NCBI RefSeq assembly: GCF_037102585.1
Contig: NW_027043829.1
Coordinates: forward strand, 2,480,001 to 2,544,000
Length of the DNA: 64,000 bases
Reading direction: 5' to 3'
Origin: Saccharomycopsis crataegensis
Lineage: Eukaryota; Ascomycota; Saccharomycetes; Ascoideales; Saccharomycopsidaceae
Part shown: piece after piece, positions 9,999 to 19,016 of the stretch
Layout of the letters: the number at the start of each line of letters is the position of its first letter
Numbering within the stretch: the stretch's first letter is position 1
The notes under the pieces: model-generated
What the model saw: the letters and a program-made list of their open reading frames with translations, nothing else
The model's database searches: none
Told to the model about the DNA's origin: nothing
Made by a program: the position numbers and the translations under genes

Positions 9999-10703
9999 AT
10001 GCCCCTCAAAACTTTCGGTGCCTCAGAATTCAACTCCTCCACCCCAATCAAGGTCGAACCACTCACCATCAAAGGGTTTGCAAAGTTTGGATCAATCGTG
10101 TCGCCAGACGAGGAAATCGCCACCTCCGCAACAAATACCAACGCCACCGCCACCGCCAACGCCAACTATGGCACCGCCATAAAACTTAGAAAAGTCTCGC
10201 AGGTCGCCAACCATTTCTCCCAATCGTCAAGTCCTCAATCGCAACTGACCAACCTCAACATCTTCCGATGCTTCCCTCCAATCCACGCCATGTCCAACAT
10301 CACCAACCACAGTTTCCAATACACCGGGAAAGTGTTGGAACGTCATAGATATTCGAGCCAAACATTCACTCCTATGGGGAGAGCAAGAAATAAGGTGGGG
10401 TACATCGTGGTGTGTTGCTTGAGTGATGACGACGATCCTAATAAGTTGCCGGATCCTCAGACCATCGAAGCATTCTATTGTATGGCGAACCAGGCAGTGA
10501 CTTACGGGCCAGGAACCTGGCATGCCCCAATGATCGCGGTACTGGAGGGGTTTGGCAGTGAGGTGCTGGTGAAACCTCACGATTTCCTTGATTTCCAAGT
10601 GTTGATCAGTGAAAATGACGTCGATGACGACGATTGTCAGGAATGTTACTTTGAGCCGGGGTTTGTATTGTCGATGGAGGGGAGTGAAATAATAAAAGAT
10701 TGA
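9999..10703 (+). CDS. DAL3: Ureidoglycolate lyase
   Basis: A 234-residue protein of the ureidoglycolate lyase/hydrolase family, the last step of allantoin breakdown: ureidoglycolate to glyoxylate and urea. Visible family blocks are VEPLTIKGFAKFGSIV near the N-terminus, NIFRCFPP, the core LERHRYSSQTFTPMG (metal and substrate-binding cupin region), VGYIVVCCL, and the GPGTWHAPMIAVL block. The protein is longer than S. cerevisiae Dal3 (about 195 residues), mainly through an Ala/Thr/Asn-rich insert at about residues 43-54 and an acidic stretch near residue 208. The upstream GATAAG pair supports a nitrogen-regulated role. The allantoin-cluster partners of S. cerevisiae are not in this window. Confidence 0.93.
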   Translation: MPLKTFGASEFNSSTPIKVEPLTIKGFAKFGSIVSPDEEIATSATNTNATATANANYGTAIKLRKVSQVANHFSQSSSPQSQLTNLNIFRCFPPIHAMSNITNHSFQYTGKVLERHRYSSQTFTPMGRARNKVGYIVVCCLSDDDDPNKLPDPQTIEAFYCMANQAVTYGPGTWHAPMIAVLEGFGSEVLVKPHDFLDFQVLISENDVDDDDCQECYFEPGFVLSMEGSEIIKD

Positions 10704-10849
10704 GATATAATATATATATATATATATAATAGATATAACATAATAGATATAACATAATAGATGATGCCAATTATGGGCAATAATCACCTGACCAAAAAGC
10801 ATTAGAAACCATAATTGATCTCCTTTTTGGTGCTTCACCACCACGCTGT

Positions 10850-10851
<2 letters not shown>

Positions 10852-10881
<30 letters not shown>
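10852..10881. repeat. (CT)n tract in the leader of the RNase III-like gene
   Basis: A perfect CT dinucleotide array of about 14 units, ending 25 bp before the ATG at 10906. An out-of-frame ATG at 10895 lies between the two. Confidence 0.9.
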
Positions 10882-10884
<3 letters not shown>

Positions 10885-10905
10885 AAACCAAATAATGATC
10901 ACACG

Positions 10906-12873
10906 ATGGAACAAGTCACCCTCCAAAAGCTCGTGGAAATGAGCGTGTACGCCGACCAGGTCCACCACTCGGTGTCCCAGTTGTTGCACACCGCGGTCGA
11001 CCGCACCGTCCTCAAAGAATGGAAAGAGTACTACAAATTGTCCGACAAGAACCACGCTGCTGACACCATGGTGCCATTGTTGGACACTGCCCAGATCAAA
11101 TTGGCGTCGCGATTGAAACGTATTGCTGTTGAAGAACCTGATAACATTCTCAACCAGATTGCCCAATTCAACCTCGCAAACAACGATTTCAACGCGAAAT
11201 TCAACAAGAATGTCAAACACGGAAACGGTTTCAGCAAACCCCAATTGTTGGCCATCACTTCCCCCAGATTACTGATCCTGGCATTCTTCCATCCCAGTAT
11301 TGTTGAGAAAATCACCAATTCCACTGGCCAATTCGACAAACCAACGTTGGAGAAATTCTACCGGTACCAAGAAGAACATAAGAAACTCAATATTTTGGGG
11401 TACCAATTCATCAATTTCATCACCATCCTCATCATCCAGGAAAAGTATCCCAAACTATCCCAAAAACTCACCATCGAAAAGCAAAGCCAGGTATTCAACT
11501 CTCAATATTTCAACCAGCTTGCCTTGGATTACAATCTCCATATCAAATCGTCGCAACTTTTCGATCTCATCAAATTGAACCAAGTGGAAAAATTCCCTGT
11601 CGCTTCATCATCATCTTCTTCTTCGTCATTCATCACTGGGGAATTGTTTGATAACCTTGAACGAAACGAACTATATACCGATACTTTCTACGCGTACATT
11701 GGGGCCCTATTATCGGAAAATTATGCAAATTCCGCCAGTATCAAGATTTGGTTATCGATATTATTCTCCATAAAGGTTGGAGATGGCATCACCACCACTA
11801 TTCCCACGATACCTTCAACATTTCCGGAAATCAGAGAAACCCGGACACATACTAATAATAACCCCAGTTTCAAAAAGCGCGTCGAATACTATAAATCCCA
11901 ACTCCTATTGAAAGGTCTAAAAACCACCATGGCATTGAAAACCACCACCCGTCCATTCAAAGTCGTGTGCTTAATTGGCGAGGATGTCATGACCACGGAT
12001 TTCGGCAACACCATTGCCGAAGCAGAAAATAATTGTCTTCATAGTTTATTTGATAATCCTCAAAAAGTCGATGGATTAGTGAAGAATTATCATTTACGGA
12101 AATATTCAGGTGGTGATGAAAAAGATGATGATGATGATGATGATGATGATATATTGGTGAATGAAAATAATAAACGAAAGAAAACCCGTCCTTCAAATAA
12201 TCTTGATAGTGATTCTAGTTCTGGATCATCAAAAAATGGCGATGATATGGACATTAGGATGTACAATACCTCCATCACCCCAACCGTCACTGAGTCGCAT
12301 TTATCCCTGGAAGGAGGACAAACTGCTTCCACTGGAGTGTCATTGGGAGATGTTTATGGATTTGCCACAATGCGTGGTGCTTCACCATATTATGGGTACG
12401 ATGCTCCAGGAATACTATCATCGACAATACCCTCAGGAGTCCACCAAGGAATGCCCCAGCAGTTCTTTGGTAATACCGTTCCTCCTGCAAATTATCTCCA
12501 TAATCCTCAAAATAATCCAAATTATCTCCACAATCCCCAAAATAATCCGTACAACCAGTTCCATCATCAACAACAACAACCGGTCCCGCCTTCCAAACCA
12601 GATCCCCACGATACACCAATCGATCATTCTGCGAAAAATACTTTGTACGCATTAGTGGGACAACAAAGATTGGTGCCAGAATACAAATTCACCACTTTAA
12701 GTCAGAAGAAAACCGTGGCCAAAGTGTTTGTTGATGGGGTATTTTTAGGTCAAGGGATTGATAATAATAAAAAATTGGCGAGTCAACGAGCGGCGATGAT
12801 GGCGTTGGAAAACGTTAGTGTTTTGAGTGCTCTTGGAATTGATAATAATAATAATAAGAAGAAGAAGAAGTGA
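10906..12873 (+). CDS. RNase III-family protein (Rnt1/Dcr1-like) with degenerate active site and two dsRNA-binding domains
   Basis: A 655-residue protein laid out like yeast Rnt1/Dcr1. It has an N-terminal helical domain (about 1-100, similar in pattern to the Rnt1 dimerisation domain), an RNase III domain (about 110-290), a weak first dsRBD (about 320-395), an acidic/Asn/Gln linker (400-570) and a clear second dsRBD (about 574-640, KNTLYALVGQQR ... QGIDNNKKLASQRAAMMALE). The RNase III signature ERLEFLGD is replaced by KKLNILGY (159-166), and the second motif DxxE reads DTFY (259-262). By this alignment four of five conserved acids (E. coli E38, E41, D45, E117) are lost and only D114's equivalent remains. 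Dicing or rRNA cleavage by this protein is therefore unlikely; a binding or partner role is inferred. The reading frame is intact. Confidence 0.8.
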   Translation: MEQVTLQKLVEMSVYADQVHHSVSQLLHTAVDRTVLKEWKEYYKLSDKNHAADTMVPLLDTAQIKLASRLKRIAVEEPDNILNQIAQFNLANNDFNAKFNKNVKHGNGFSKPQLLAITSPRLLILAFFHPSIVEKITNSTGQFDKPTLEKFYRYQEEHKKLNILGYQFINFITILIIQEKYPKLSQKLTIEKQSQVFNSQYFNQLALDYNLHIKSSQLFDLIKLNQVEKFPVASSSSSSSSFITGELFDNLERNELYTDTFYAYIGALLSENYANSASIKIWLSILFSIKVGDGITTTIPTIPSTFPEIRETRTHTNNNPSFKKRVEYYKSQLLLKGLKTTMALKTTTRPFKVVCLIGEDVMTTDFGNTIAEAENNCLHSLFDNPQKVDGLVKNYHLRKYSGGDEKDDDDDDDDDILVNENNKRKKTRPSNNLDSDSSSGSSKNGDDMDIRMYNTSITPTVTESHLSLEGGQTASTGVSLGDVYGFATMRGASPYYGYDAPGILSSTIPSGVHQGMPQQFFGNTVPPANYLHNPQNNPNYLHNPQNNPYNQFHHQQQQPVPPSKPDPHDTPIDHSAKNTLYALVGQQRLVPEYKFTTLSQKKTVAKVFVDGVFLGQGIDNNKKLASQRAAMMALENVSVLSALGIDNNNNKKKKK

Positions 12874-13551
12874 GAAACATCAAATATTATCTCATCTCTC
12901 ATCTGGGGGTGTTTGTTGTGATTTAGAAAGAATAAATGAATGAATTGTGAGGGTATGGTATCTATTTGAAGATAATATTTATATTACTATCTTCTATTTT
13001 TTGGGGGGTGGATATATGAATAAATGGGGACATATCCATTTGAAGATAATTTTGTTTTTCCCAGCCCTAAAGCAGCTTCTTATGAATTATCAGATTTTTT
13101 TGGGGCGGTTTATATTATTATCTTACTTGGTCGAAATTGGCGCCACTTATGGACTGATGAATAAAAGTCGGTATCTATTGGATAATATTGACAAGGTTGT
13201 CTTGATGTATATATTATATATGATTATAGTTATTATTTTTTGTAGATGATTAATTCCAATGATTAATTCCAATGATTAATTCGATACTTGATTATTTAAG
13301 AAAAAGTAATACTAATTGTACATTTTGTATTTTGAATGTTTTATATTCTGAGGTATTTTAGTTGCCAATTTTTTGGATCTCATGAAGTCATCTTCAATTT
13401 CAAGATTGATGCCAAATTTTCATGCCAATCTTCATCTCATTTTTTCAATTTCCCCTTCCAATTTCGAATCATTGTTACCATATTCTTTTTTTTTTTTTTT
13501 TTTTTTTTTCAATGAGATATTTACAGTATCCAATCCATTTCATATTCATTT
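12874..13551. other. Intergenic region between convergent genes, no gene seen
   Basis: AT-rich sequence with a poly-T run at about 13487-13509. Open frames at 12947-13249 and 13373-13651 lack a proper ATG or overlap the 3' end of COX18, and neither resembles a protein. Confidence 0.6.
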
Positions 13552-14370
13552 TCATTTCATTTCCAATTTAAGCAAATCATCCACTTCTTGTCCTGTCATC
13601 TTTTTAATTTCCCCGTTATTATTCGACAGTCTACCCCCATCGTTCATATAACTTAGGGTCTCGGTTTCTTTAGAATAAACTTTTTGATCATTGATCATGA
13701 AATTTTCATTATAGAACCCGGGGTTCAATGGCCACACGTATTGGAACACCACGTTCTGAATCAATGAGAACACATTTGAACTGATCCAATATAATGTCAA
13801 GATCGCTGGAGCCTGTGAAGCAATCCCCATGAGAAACACTACCGATAATCGAGAAATATCCAACATCGAATCGTACACCGTCCGACGATTGGAAAACGTA
13901 TCTTTGACAAACCTGCCACTGCTGCCACTGCCACTGCCATTTTTACCCATGGGATTAAACTTCGCCACGAGTTCCATATTCGTCAATGATACCACCCCCA
14001 ACATCACCGGTAAGATCCCGTATGGATCGGCGTGCGATAAATCAGAAAACCATAATATCCCCCCATCGAGCAACGACGGATCGATTTTCAGGACCTCGGA
14101 TCCCGAGGAAATCAAGAAACTGTTCCACCCACAAAGATTCCTGATCGTTAAAGATACCATGATCCAAAGAGGAATTTGTAATACCGGAAGACAGAAATTC
14201 TTCCATACTTGGCAACGATTCTCACGGTACAATTTCTTTTGACGTTTACGTTTCTCCTTGGCGGCAAGAAGCACCACTTGTTCGTACGATAGCGATGCGA
14301 ATGGATCAGTAGTAGATACCACCATGTCGTTTGGATTCTTGGTTGTTGTTGCTGTTGCTGTTGCTGTTGT

Positions 14371-14412
<42 letters not shown>

Positions 14413-14757
14413 GACTTTATTGCGTTTCAATACTTTACGCATCAAGTTGAATTTGAGGATCGGGTACATCGAATCAAGAATCGGCCGAAGCAGTCTTTGT
14501 TTCAATATTCTTTTGCGGTTGAGAACCGCTAATGGTAGAGTGATGGTGGATCTGAATGCAAACGTCACCATTGGCACAAGCACCCACCATGGAACCCCCA
14601 GCGATGAATGAAGGGTGATGAATGAGTCGGTCAACGTTTGGATCGTCGCAGTGAAGTCGGAAAGTTTCCGTGTTTGCAATCTGATGGGGGATATTGGAGA
14701 TCGAGGGGATCGCTGGCTAACACCACGAATCCATGTTCTCGATAGTAGCGATTGCAT
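13552..14757 (-). CDS. COX18: COX18 mitochondrial inner-membrane insertase (Oxa1/YidC family)
   Basis: A 401-residue protein that exports the C-terminal tail of Cox2 across the mitochondrial inner membrane, needed for cytochrome c oxidase. The N-terminus is basic and Ser/Arg rich, as for a mitochondrial presequence. Family blocks are visible: LGVPWWVLVPMVTFAFRS (about 54-71), LPLAVLNRKRILKQR, QVVLLAAKEKRKRQKKLYREN, LPVLQIPLWIMVSLTIRNLCGW and the later membrane segments around LPVMLGVVSLTNMELVAKF and VFLMGIASQAPAILTLYWISSN. A poly-Ser run at about residues 116-128 (encoded by an ATG/ATC-type triplet array at about 14370-14410) and an Ala/Thr repeat interrupt the matrix loop, so the protein is longer than S. 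cerevisiae Cox18 (316). Confidence 0.92.
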
Positions 14758-14882
14758 ATTGGATAGATATTATCATATAAACGGAATTGACAGTTCTATC
14801 GTATGTTTTACAATCACCAAAATTTTTCAGCGCATTAAAAAATAAGAAAAGAAGGGTCACATGAATTATCAATCAATCATAT

Positions 14883-14895
14883 CAGTCAGTTAGTC

Positions 14896-14933
<38 letters not shown>
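14883..14933. repeat. (TTAG)n array
   Basis: A tetranucleotide array (units TTAG with some TCAG variants on its left side) between the start of COX18 and the 3' end of the U1A-like gene. Confidence 0.85.
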
Positions 14934-14934
<1 letters not shown>

Positions 14935-15012
14935 GCAAAGGGTTTACAATCTCTCTGCAAATAAATCATTTATTTATTTATTAAAATATAATAATAATAC
15001 AATTTGAATTAT

Positions 15013-15890
15013 TCATTTTTTAGCATAATTCAACGATACGTCAACGTCGCCGATTTTAAACGTCGTCCCCAACTTTTCCTTCACCACCATCGAATCGGCC
15101 TCACTTTCATACTCCACAAAACTGACATTACGTACTTTGACCAATCTGATCTCCACAAACCCAGCAAACTTGCCAAATATCTCCACGAGGCTGTCTTCCG
15201 TAATATCTGATGGCAAATTCTGGAGTAACAAGTTTTTGTTTGGGGGTAATGCTGATAAATCCACTTTGGTCTTCTTGGACGGTGGTAGTTCTTGCGAATC
15301 CCCGGAATTGGCTCGTTTATTATTGGCATTATCCAGGTTTCCTTGTTGTTTCTGTTTCTTCCGCTCAAGTTCTTTCTCTTCTTCTTTTTCTTTTTCTTCC
15401 TTGATTGCTTTCTCTCGTTGTTGCTTCTTGAGTTTCCGATCGTTTATCAATTCTTCGGCGGTGGTTGGTGGGAATTTACATTGCAACGCCATGTCGGAAT
15501 CGGTTTTTGCAAGCAGGATCTCGGGCTTCTTATCGAATATCAAGAAACCATCATCATCATCATCATCATTATCCAACAATTTCTGGAACTCTTGTAAACA
15601 TTTCTGGCACTCCAGTGGGGATTTGAACGCCACGAACGCCTGGCCTTTCAGTTTGAGGTTTTTGCGGGCGGTGATCGACACCACCTCGCCCCAGTTATTT
15701 TTGGCAAACACCGACCGTAGTTTTTTCGTGAGAGTAGTAATCCCTACTTTCTCATTGAGATTGCGGATATAAAGACTGTGGCGGTTAGTATTTGTGATGC
15801 CAAAGGATTGCACATGAGTGTGTGTGTGTGTGTGTTTTCAAGCAGTACTCACGTTGATACTCCGGAAAGGGGCTGGTCTGTCACGCTCAT
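15013..15890 (-). CDS. MUD1: U1A-like snRNP protein with two RRMs (MUD1-type, spliced)
   Basis: Read leftwards: exon 1 is 15890..15853 (38 nt), the intron is 15852..15776 (77 nt; GTGAGT donor, TACTAAC at 15784-15790, CACAG acceptor) and exon 2 is 15775..15013, giving 266 residues. The junction makes STLYIRNLNEKVG, the standard start of the U1A/U2B'' first RRM, followed by LKLKGQAFVAFKS (RNP1) and the post-RRM sequence AKTDSDMA. A long Lys/Glu helix links to a second RRM (about 190-266, NKNLLLQNLPSDI ... RNVSFVEYES). The two-RRM plan fits U1A; yeast U2B'' (Msl1) has one. U1A is part of the U1 snRNP in 5' splice-site recognition. Use of the GTG at 15813 as a start would be wrong, because it lies in the intron. 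Confidence 0.85.
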
Positions 15891-16570
15891 CTAAAAGGAG
15901 TGGGTATATATATATGTGATTTGATAGTATATATATAGAAGATACGATAACTAGTGATAATAATAATAATAATAATAATATAAGATAAAGAAGAAGATAA
16001 AAAGAAGAAATTTTGGAATCAAAAAGATGCGGTTTTGAGCCGATGGTGCGTTATCGCCAGCCAACATGAGCAGCTTCTTCCTGGCCGATTATTGTGTGGG
16101 CAGTGTGTTATAATATATATAATAAGCTACAAAAGATAACCGGACTCACTATGGGTTTGTCATTTCAGGAAGATGGATGTGCAGAACAGACACTACTGGT
16201 GGCTGGGAAACTGAACGAGAAAATGCCCATTTTCTAACCAAGGTTCTTTTCATAGGAGTGAGTCACTTGATCATCGTGCAATTATTGTTTTAAAATAAGG
16301 ACTCAATATCACCGGATTGCAAAACCAATTGCAGGCGGCGACGGTGATGATGATTGTCCAACAGAGAGTATACGGTGGTGGTGGTGGTGGTGGTCTCTTC
16401 TCCGGGTAACAATAAATCTCTGTTGGCCGCCGCGGGGAGTTTTTTCTGTGTGGGTTTTTTTTTTGCCAAATGGGAGGAGACCCACTCTGGGTTGATTGAT
16501 TGATTGATTGATTGATTTATATATTTATATATTTATTTGTTCGCCTGTCTATCTATATTAACCACATTCA
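15891..16570. other. Divergent promoter region between MUD1 and SPT4
   Basis: No gene seen. Contents are (ATA)n at about 15958-15980, a (GGT)n run at about 16377-16394, a TGAGTCA heptamer at 16259-16265 that matches the Gcn4 consensus (it could be chance), and (GATT)n at about 16494-16516 close to SPT4. Confidence 0.55.
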
Positions 16571-16906
16571 ATGTCCCTTAGACAAGAAAGAGCGTGCATG
16601 TTGTGTGGGGTCATCAGAACCCAACAGCAGTTTCTCAGAGAAGGCTGTCCCAACTGCGAGGCCGAGCTAAGTTTTGCAGGCGAGGACACCACCAACGTTA
16701 TCGAATGTACTTCACCATCTTTCGAAGGGATCGTTGCCCTTGGGGAAGCCGAGCAGAGTTGGGTGGCCAAATGGTTGAGAATTGATAATTTCCAACCAGG
16801 GTTGTACGCCGTCAAGGTCAGTGGGAAGTTGCCACCCGACGTGGTGAATGATTTGGAAGCCAAGGGAATCCATTATCGTCCAAGAGATGGCAGTGTGACC
16901 GATTGA
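16571..16906 (+). CDS. SPT4: Transcription elongation factor Spt4
   Basis: A 111-residue protein, partner of Spt5 in the DSIF complex that keeps RNA polymerase II processive. A four-cysteine zinc finger is visible (Cys9, Cys12, Cys26, Cys29: CMLC ... CPNC), followed by [16 protein letters not shown] and the C-terminal [25 protein letters not shown] block that contacts the Spt5 NGN domain. Length matches the family (about 100-115 residues). The start is the first ATG, with context TTCAATGTC. Confidence 0.96.
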   Translation: MSLRQERACMLCGVIRTQQQFLREGCPNCEAELSFAGEDTTNVIECTSPSFEGIVALGEAEQSWVAKWLRIDNFQPGLYAVKVSGKLPPDVVNDLEAKGIHYRPRDGSVTD

Positions 16907-17041
16907 GATTTGTCATGATATTTGGTATTGTGAGGTATTTGTTGTCATGATATTTTGGCCCTTGGTATGAGATATTTATTTATTTATTGTCATTGGTGTG
17001 TGTGTGTACGCTCATTGGATATCAGATGTTGATTAGACATT

Positions 17042-17137
<96 letters not shown>

Positions 17138-17664
17138 TTTTTTCGTTATTATTTTCCATTGAAGGAAGGACCCTCGCTGGTTGATTATTTTGGAACAACG
17201 GTTTGGTTGGTTCTGTGTACTATAGTTGTAAATTAACATTCAAAAAAAAAGCAAGAAAGAAATCAAGAAAGTCTATAAAATTATTATAATGAAAAATGTT
17301 TTGTTGTTATTTGAAGATTGAATCATAATGCAAGTAAGTTTTTTTTTTTTTCATATCTTGTTCTGAGGGGTTGCAAGAATCCCCCAATTGTTGGTGTATG
17401 AAATGGTTATTTTATCTCCATTTAAAACCAGCTAAATGTAATGTGATTACCAAAAACTACAAACCGTATATATATCTTCATAGAAAGACAAAACACCAAT
17501 TTTATTTTTATTCACAAAACAAACAAACAAACGTTGTTAACAAAAAAAGAAAAGTATAACCAATCTAAATTCTGTCTATCTATCTATCTATCTATCTATG
17601 TACAGCCGTCCCGTCCCATCTTCATTCATTCATTCTAAAACACACACACACACACACACCACAT
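16907..17664. repeat. Intergenic region with a roughly 31-copy (CAT)n array
   Basis: Between the convergent SPT4 and MTP18-like genes. A perfect CAT/ATC triplet array spans about 17042-17137. Also present are poly-T at about 17340-17352, (CTAT)n at about 17576-17599 and (CA)n at about 17641-17659. The poly-His and poly-Asp frames over the array are by-products of the repeat, not genes. Confidence 0.85.
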
Positions 17665-18321
17665 TTAATCTAATTTCTTACTACCAAAAGTTTCTTTAGT
17701 CTTTGCAAATAAAACCCCAACCGCATGTTCCACCGGCTTATCAAACAAATAAGGAAGCACTGGCACCACCGCCAACCCAACCGCCACCGGTCCAAAAGTC
17801 CGCATTCTCGCCATCTTGGGGAAATTCCGAGCATTGAAAACGTATTTCGCACTATACTTCACCGATGAATGGATCGTGAACGCCGGCAACCCCATACTGG
17901 CCACCGATTGGAAGATCCCTCGTTCTAATGCCACTTCTTTCCAGTCTGGTAAACTGGGGTCAGCCCGCAGTTGGGCCACCAACGACTCCTTGGCCGGGAT
18001 ATTGTTCGACCACGGGTACATTCCTGGAGAGTACCGGCCTTCTTTCCTCATTTTCGCCTTCCATCCCTCGTACCCCACGTCTCCCAAGATATACGCCCAC
18101 GAAATCCCGTAGCCAAACGACACCAAGTACGGATGGGCCACTGGCCGGAACGACTCGCCAATATCAGAAGTATAGGCAATATACCGATGTGATGCCATCA
18201 AGATGGTCCGCAACCGGTTGGTGTAAGCAGCATATCTGAGGGAGGTATCGGTGGTATCGGTGCCTTCACGATGTGAGATATCCTCGATAGAAGAGGAGGA
18301 TGAGTCTTGAGGATTGGTCAT
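17665..18321 (-). CDS. MTP18/MTFP1-family mitochondrial inner-membrane protein
   Basis: A 218-residue protein matching the mitochondrial fission process protein 1 (MTP18) family, which in animals sits in the mitochondrial inner membrane and influences fission. Visible blocks are TSDIGESFRPVAHPYLVSFGYGISWAYILGDVGYEG (shown here by its ends TSDIGESFRP and GYGISWAYILGD), the ERGIFQSVASMGLPAFTIHSSV helix, and the C-terminal FGPVAVGLAVVPVLPYLFDKPVEHAV region. About three hydrophobic segments are apparent. I do not recall a well-studied S. cerevisiae member, so the role in yeast is inferred. A Ser/Asp/Thr-rich N-terminus precedes the domain. Confidence 0.82.
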   Translation of the reverse strand: MTNPQDSSSSSIEDISHREGTDTTDTSLRYAAYTNRLRTILMASHRYIAYTSDIGESFRPVAHPYLVSFGYGISWAYILGDVGYEGWKAKMRKEGRYSPGMYPWSNNIPAKESLVAQLRADPSLPDWKEVALERGIFQSVASMGLPAFTIHSSVKYSAKYVFNARNFPKMARMRTFGPVAVGLAVVPVLPYLFDKPVEHAVGVLFAKTKETFGSKKLD

Positions 18322-18659
18322 TGTAGTAGGAACAGGTTTATTATCAATAATAGTTGAAGAGAGATAAAGAAGAAGAAGCAGAGATAAAGAGAAACAGAAA
18401 AAGGGAAACAGAAACAGAAACCCAGGATCTATTTATATATATACATACAACAAACAGACAGGACCCGGGTTTCAGGTGGCAAAAGCCAATAGCAATCAAT
18501 TGTAGAGGACAAAAAAAAAAAAAAAGTGTCAGTGACGGACCACGGACGACGGAATTAAGGGGTGCTGTGCTGTGCTGTGCTGTGCTGTGCTGTGCGTGCG
18601 TGCGTATGTCACTTTTTTTTTTGCTGTTTTTTGACATGTCTGTGTCACCCAATGATCAA

Positions 18660-18698
<39 letters not shown>

Positions 18699-19016
18699 AT
18701 GAATATATTTGAGGATAAAGAAAGTAAGATCACAGACATCCATTTAATAGTAGTAGTAACATAACCTTGGGGCACTGCTGAACCCTCCTACAGTGAGGAA
18801 AACACCCTTTACAATGTTGAAACACAGATAATTAACAACTCAAAGGAAGCAGTCAAATAAAAGAATATAAAAAAAAAAATATTCGGCAGCAAAACCACCA
18901 AACCCATGTCGAAAAGAAATGAAATGAAATGAAATGAAGAAAGTAACTGAAGCGAAATGGAACAAAAAAAAGATAAGTGCAAAACGTAAAAATAAACTTA
19001 ATCAAAGAAAAAAAAG
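18322..19016. repeat. Intergenic region with (GCTGT)n and (AAAT)n arrays
   Basis: A pentanucleotide array of unit GCTGT, about 6-7 copies at 18562-18596 followed by (GTGC)n, and an (AAAT)n array at about 18657-18699. The rest holds nothing recognisable. It contains the promoter of the MTP18-like gene and the 3' end of the phosphatase gene. Confidence 0.8.

Noticed and set aside
12947-13249. 100-codon frame rich in hydrophobic residues
   Set aside because: Starts with GTG in AT-rich sequence; hydrophobicity is a by-product of base composition.
16259-16265. TGAGTCA Gcn4-type site between MUD1 and SPT4, and TGACTCA at 27944
   Set aside because: Seven-base matches are expected by chance in 64 kb, and the neighbouring genes are not amino-acid biosynthetic.
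16987-17239. Poly-His and poly-Asp frames
   Set aside because: Produced entirely by the (CAT)n array.
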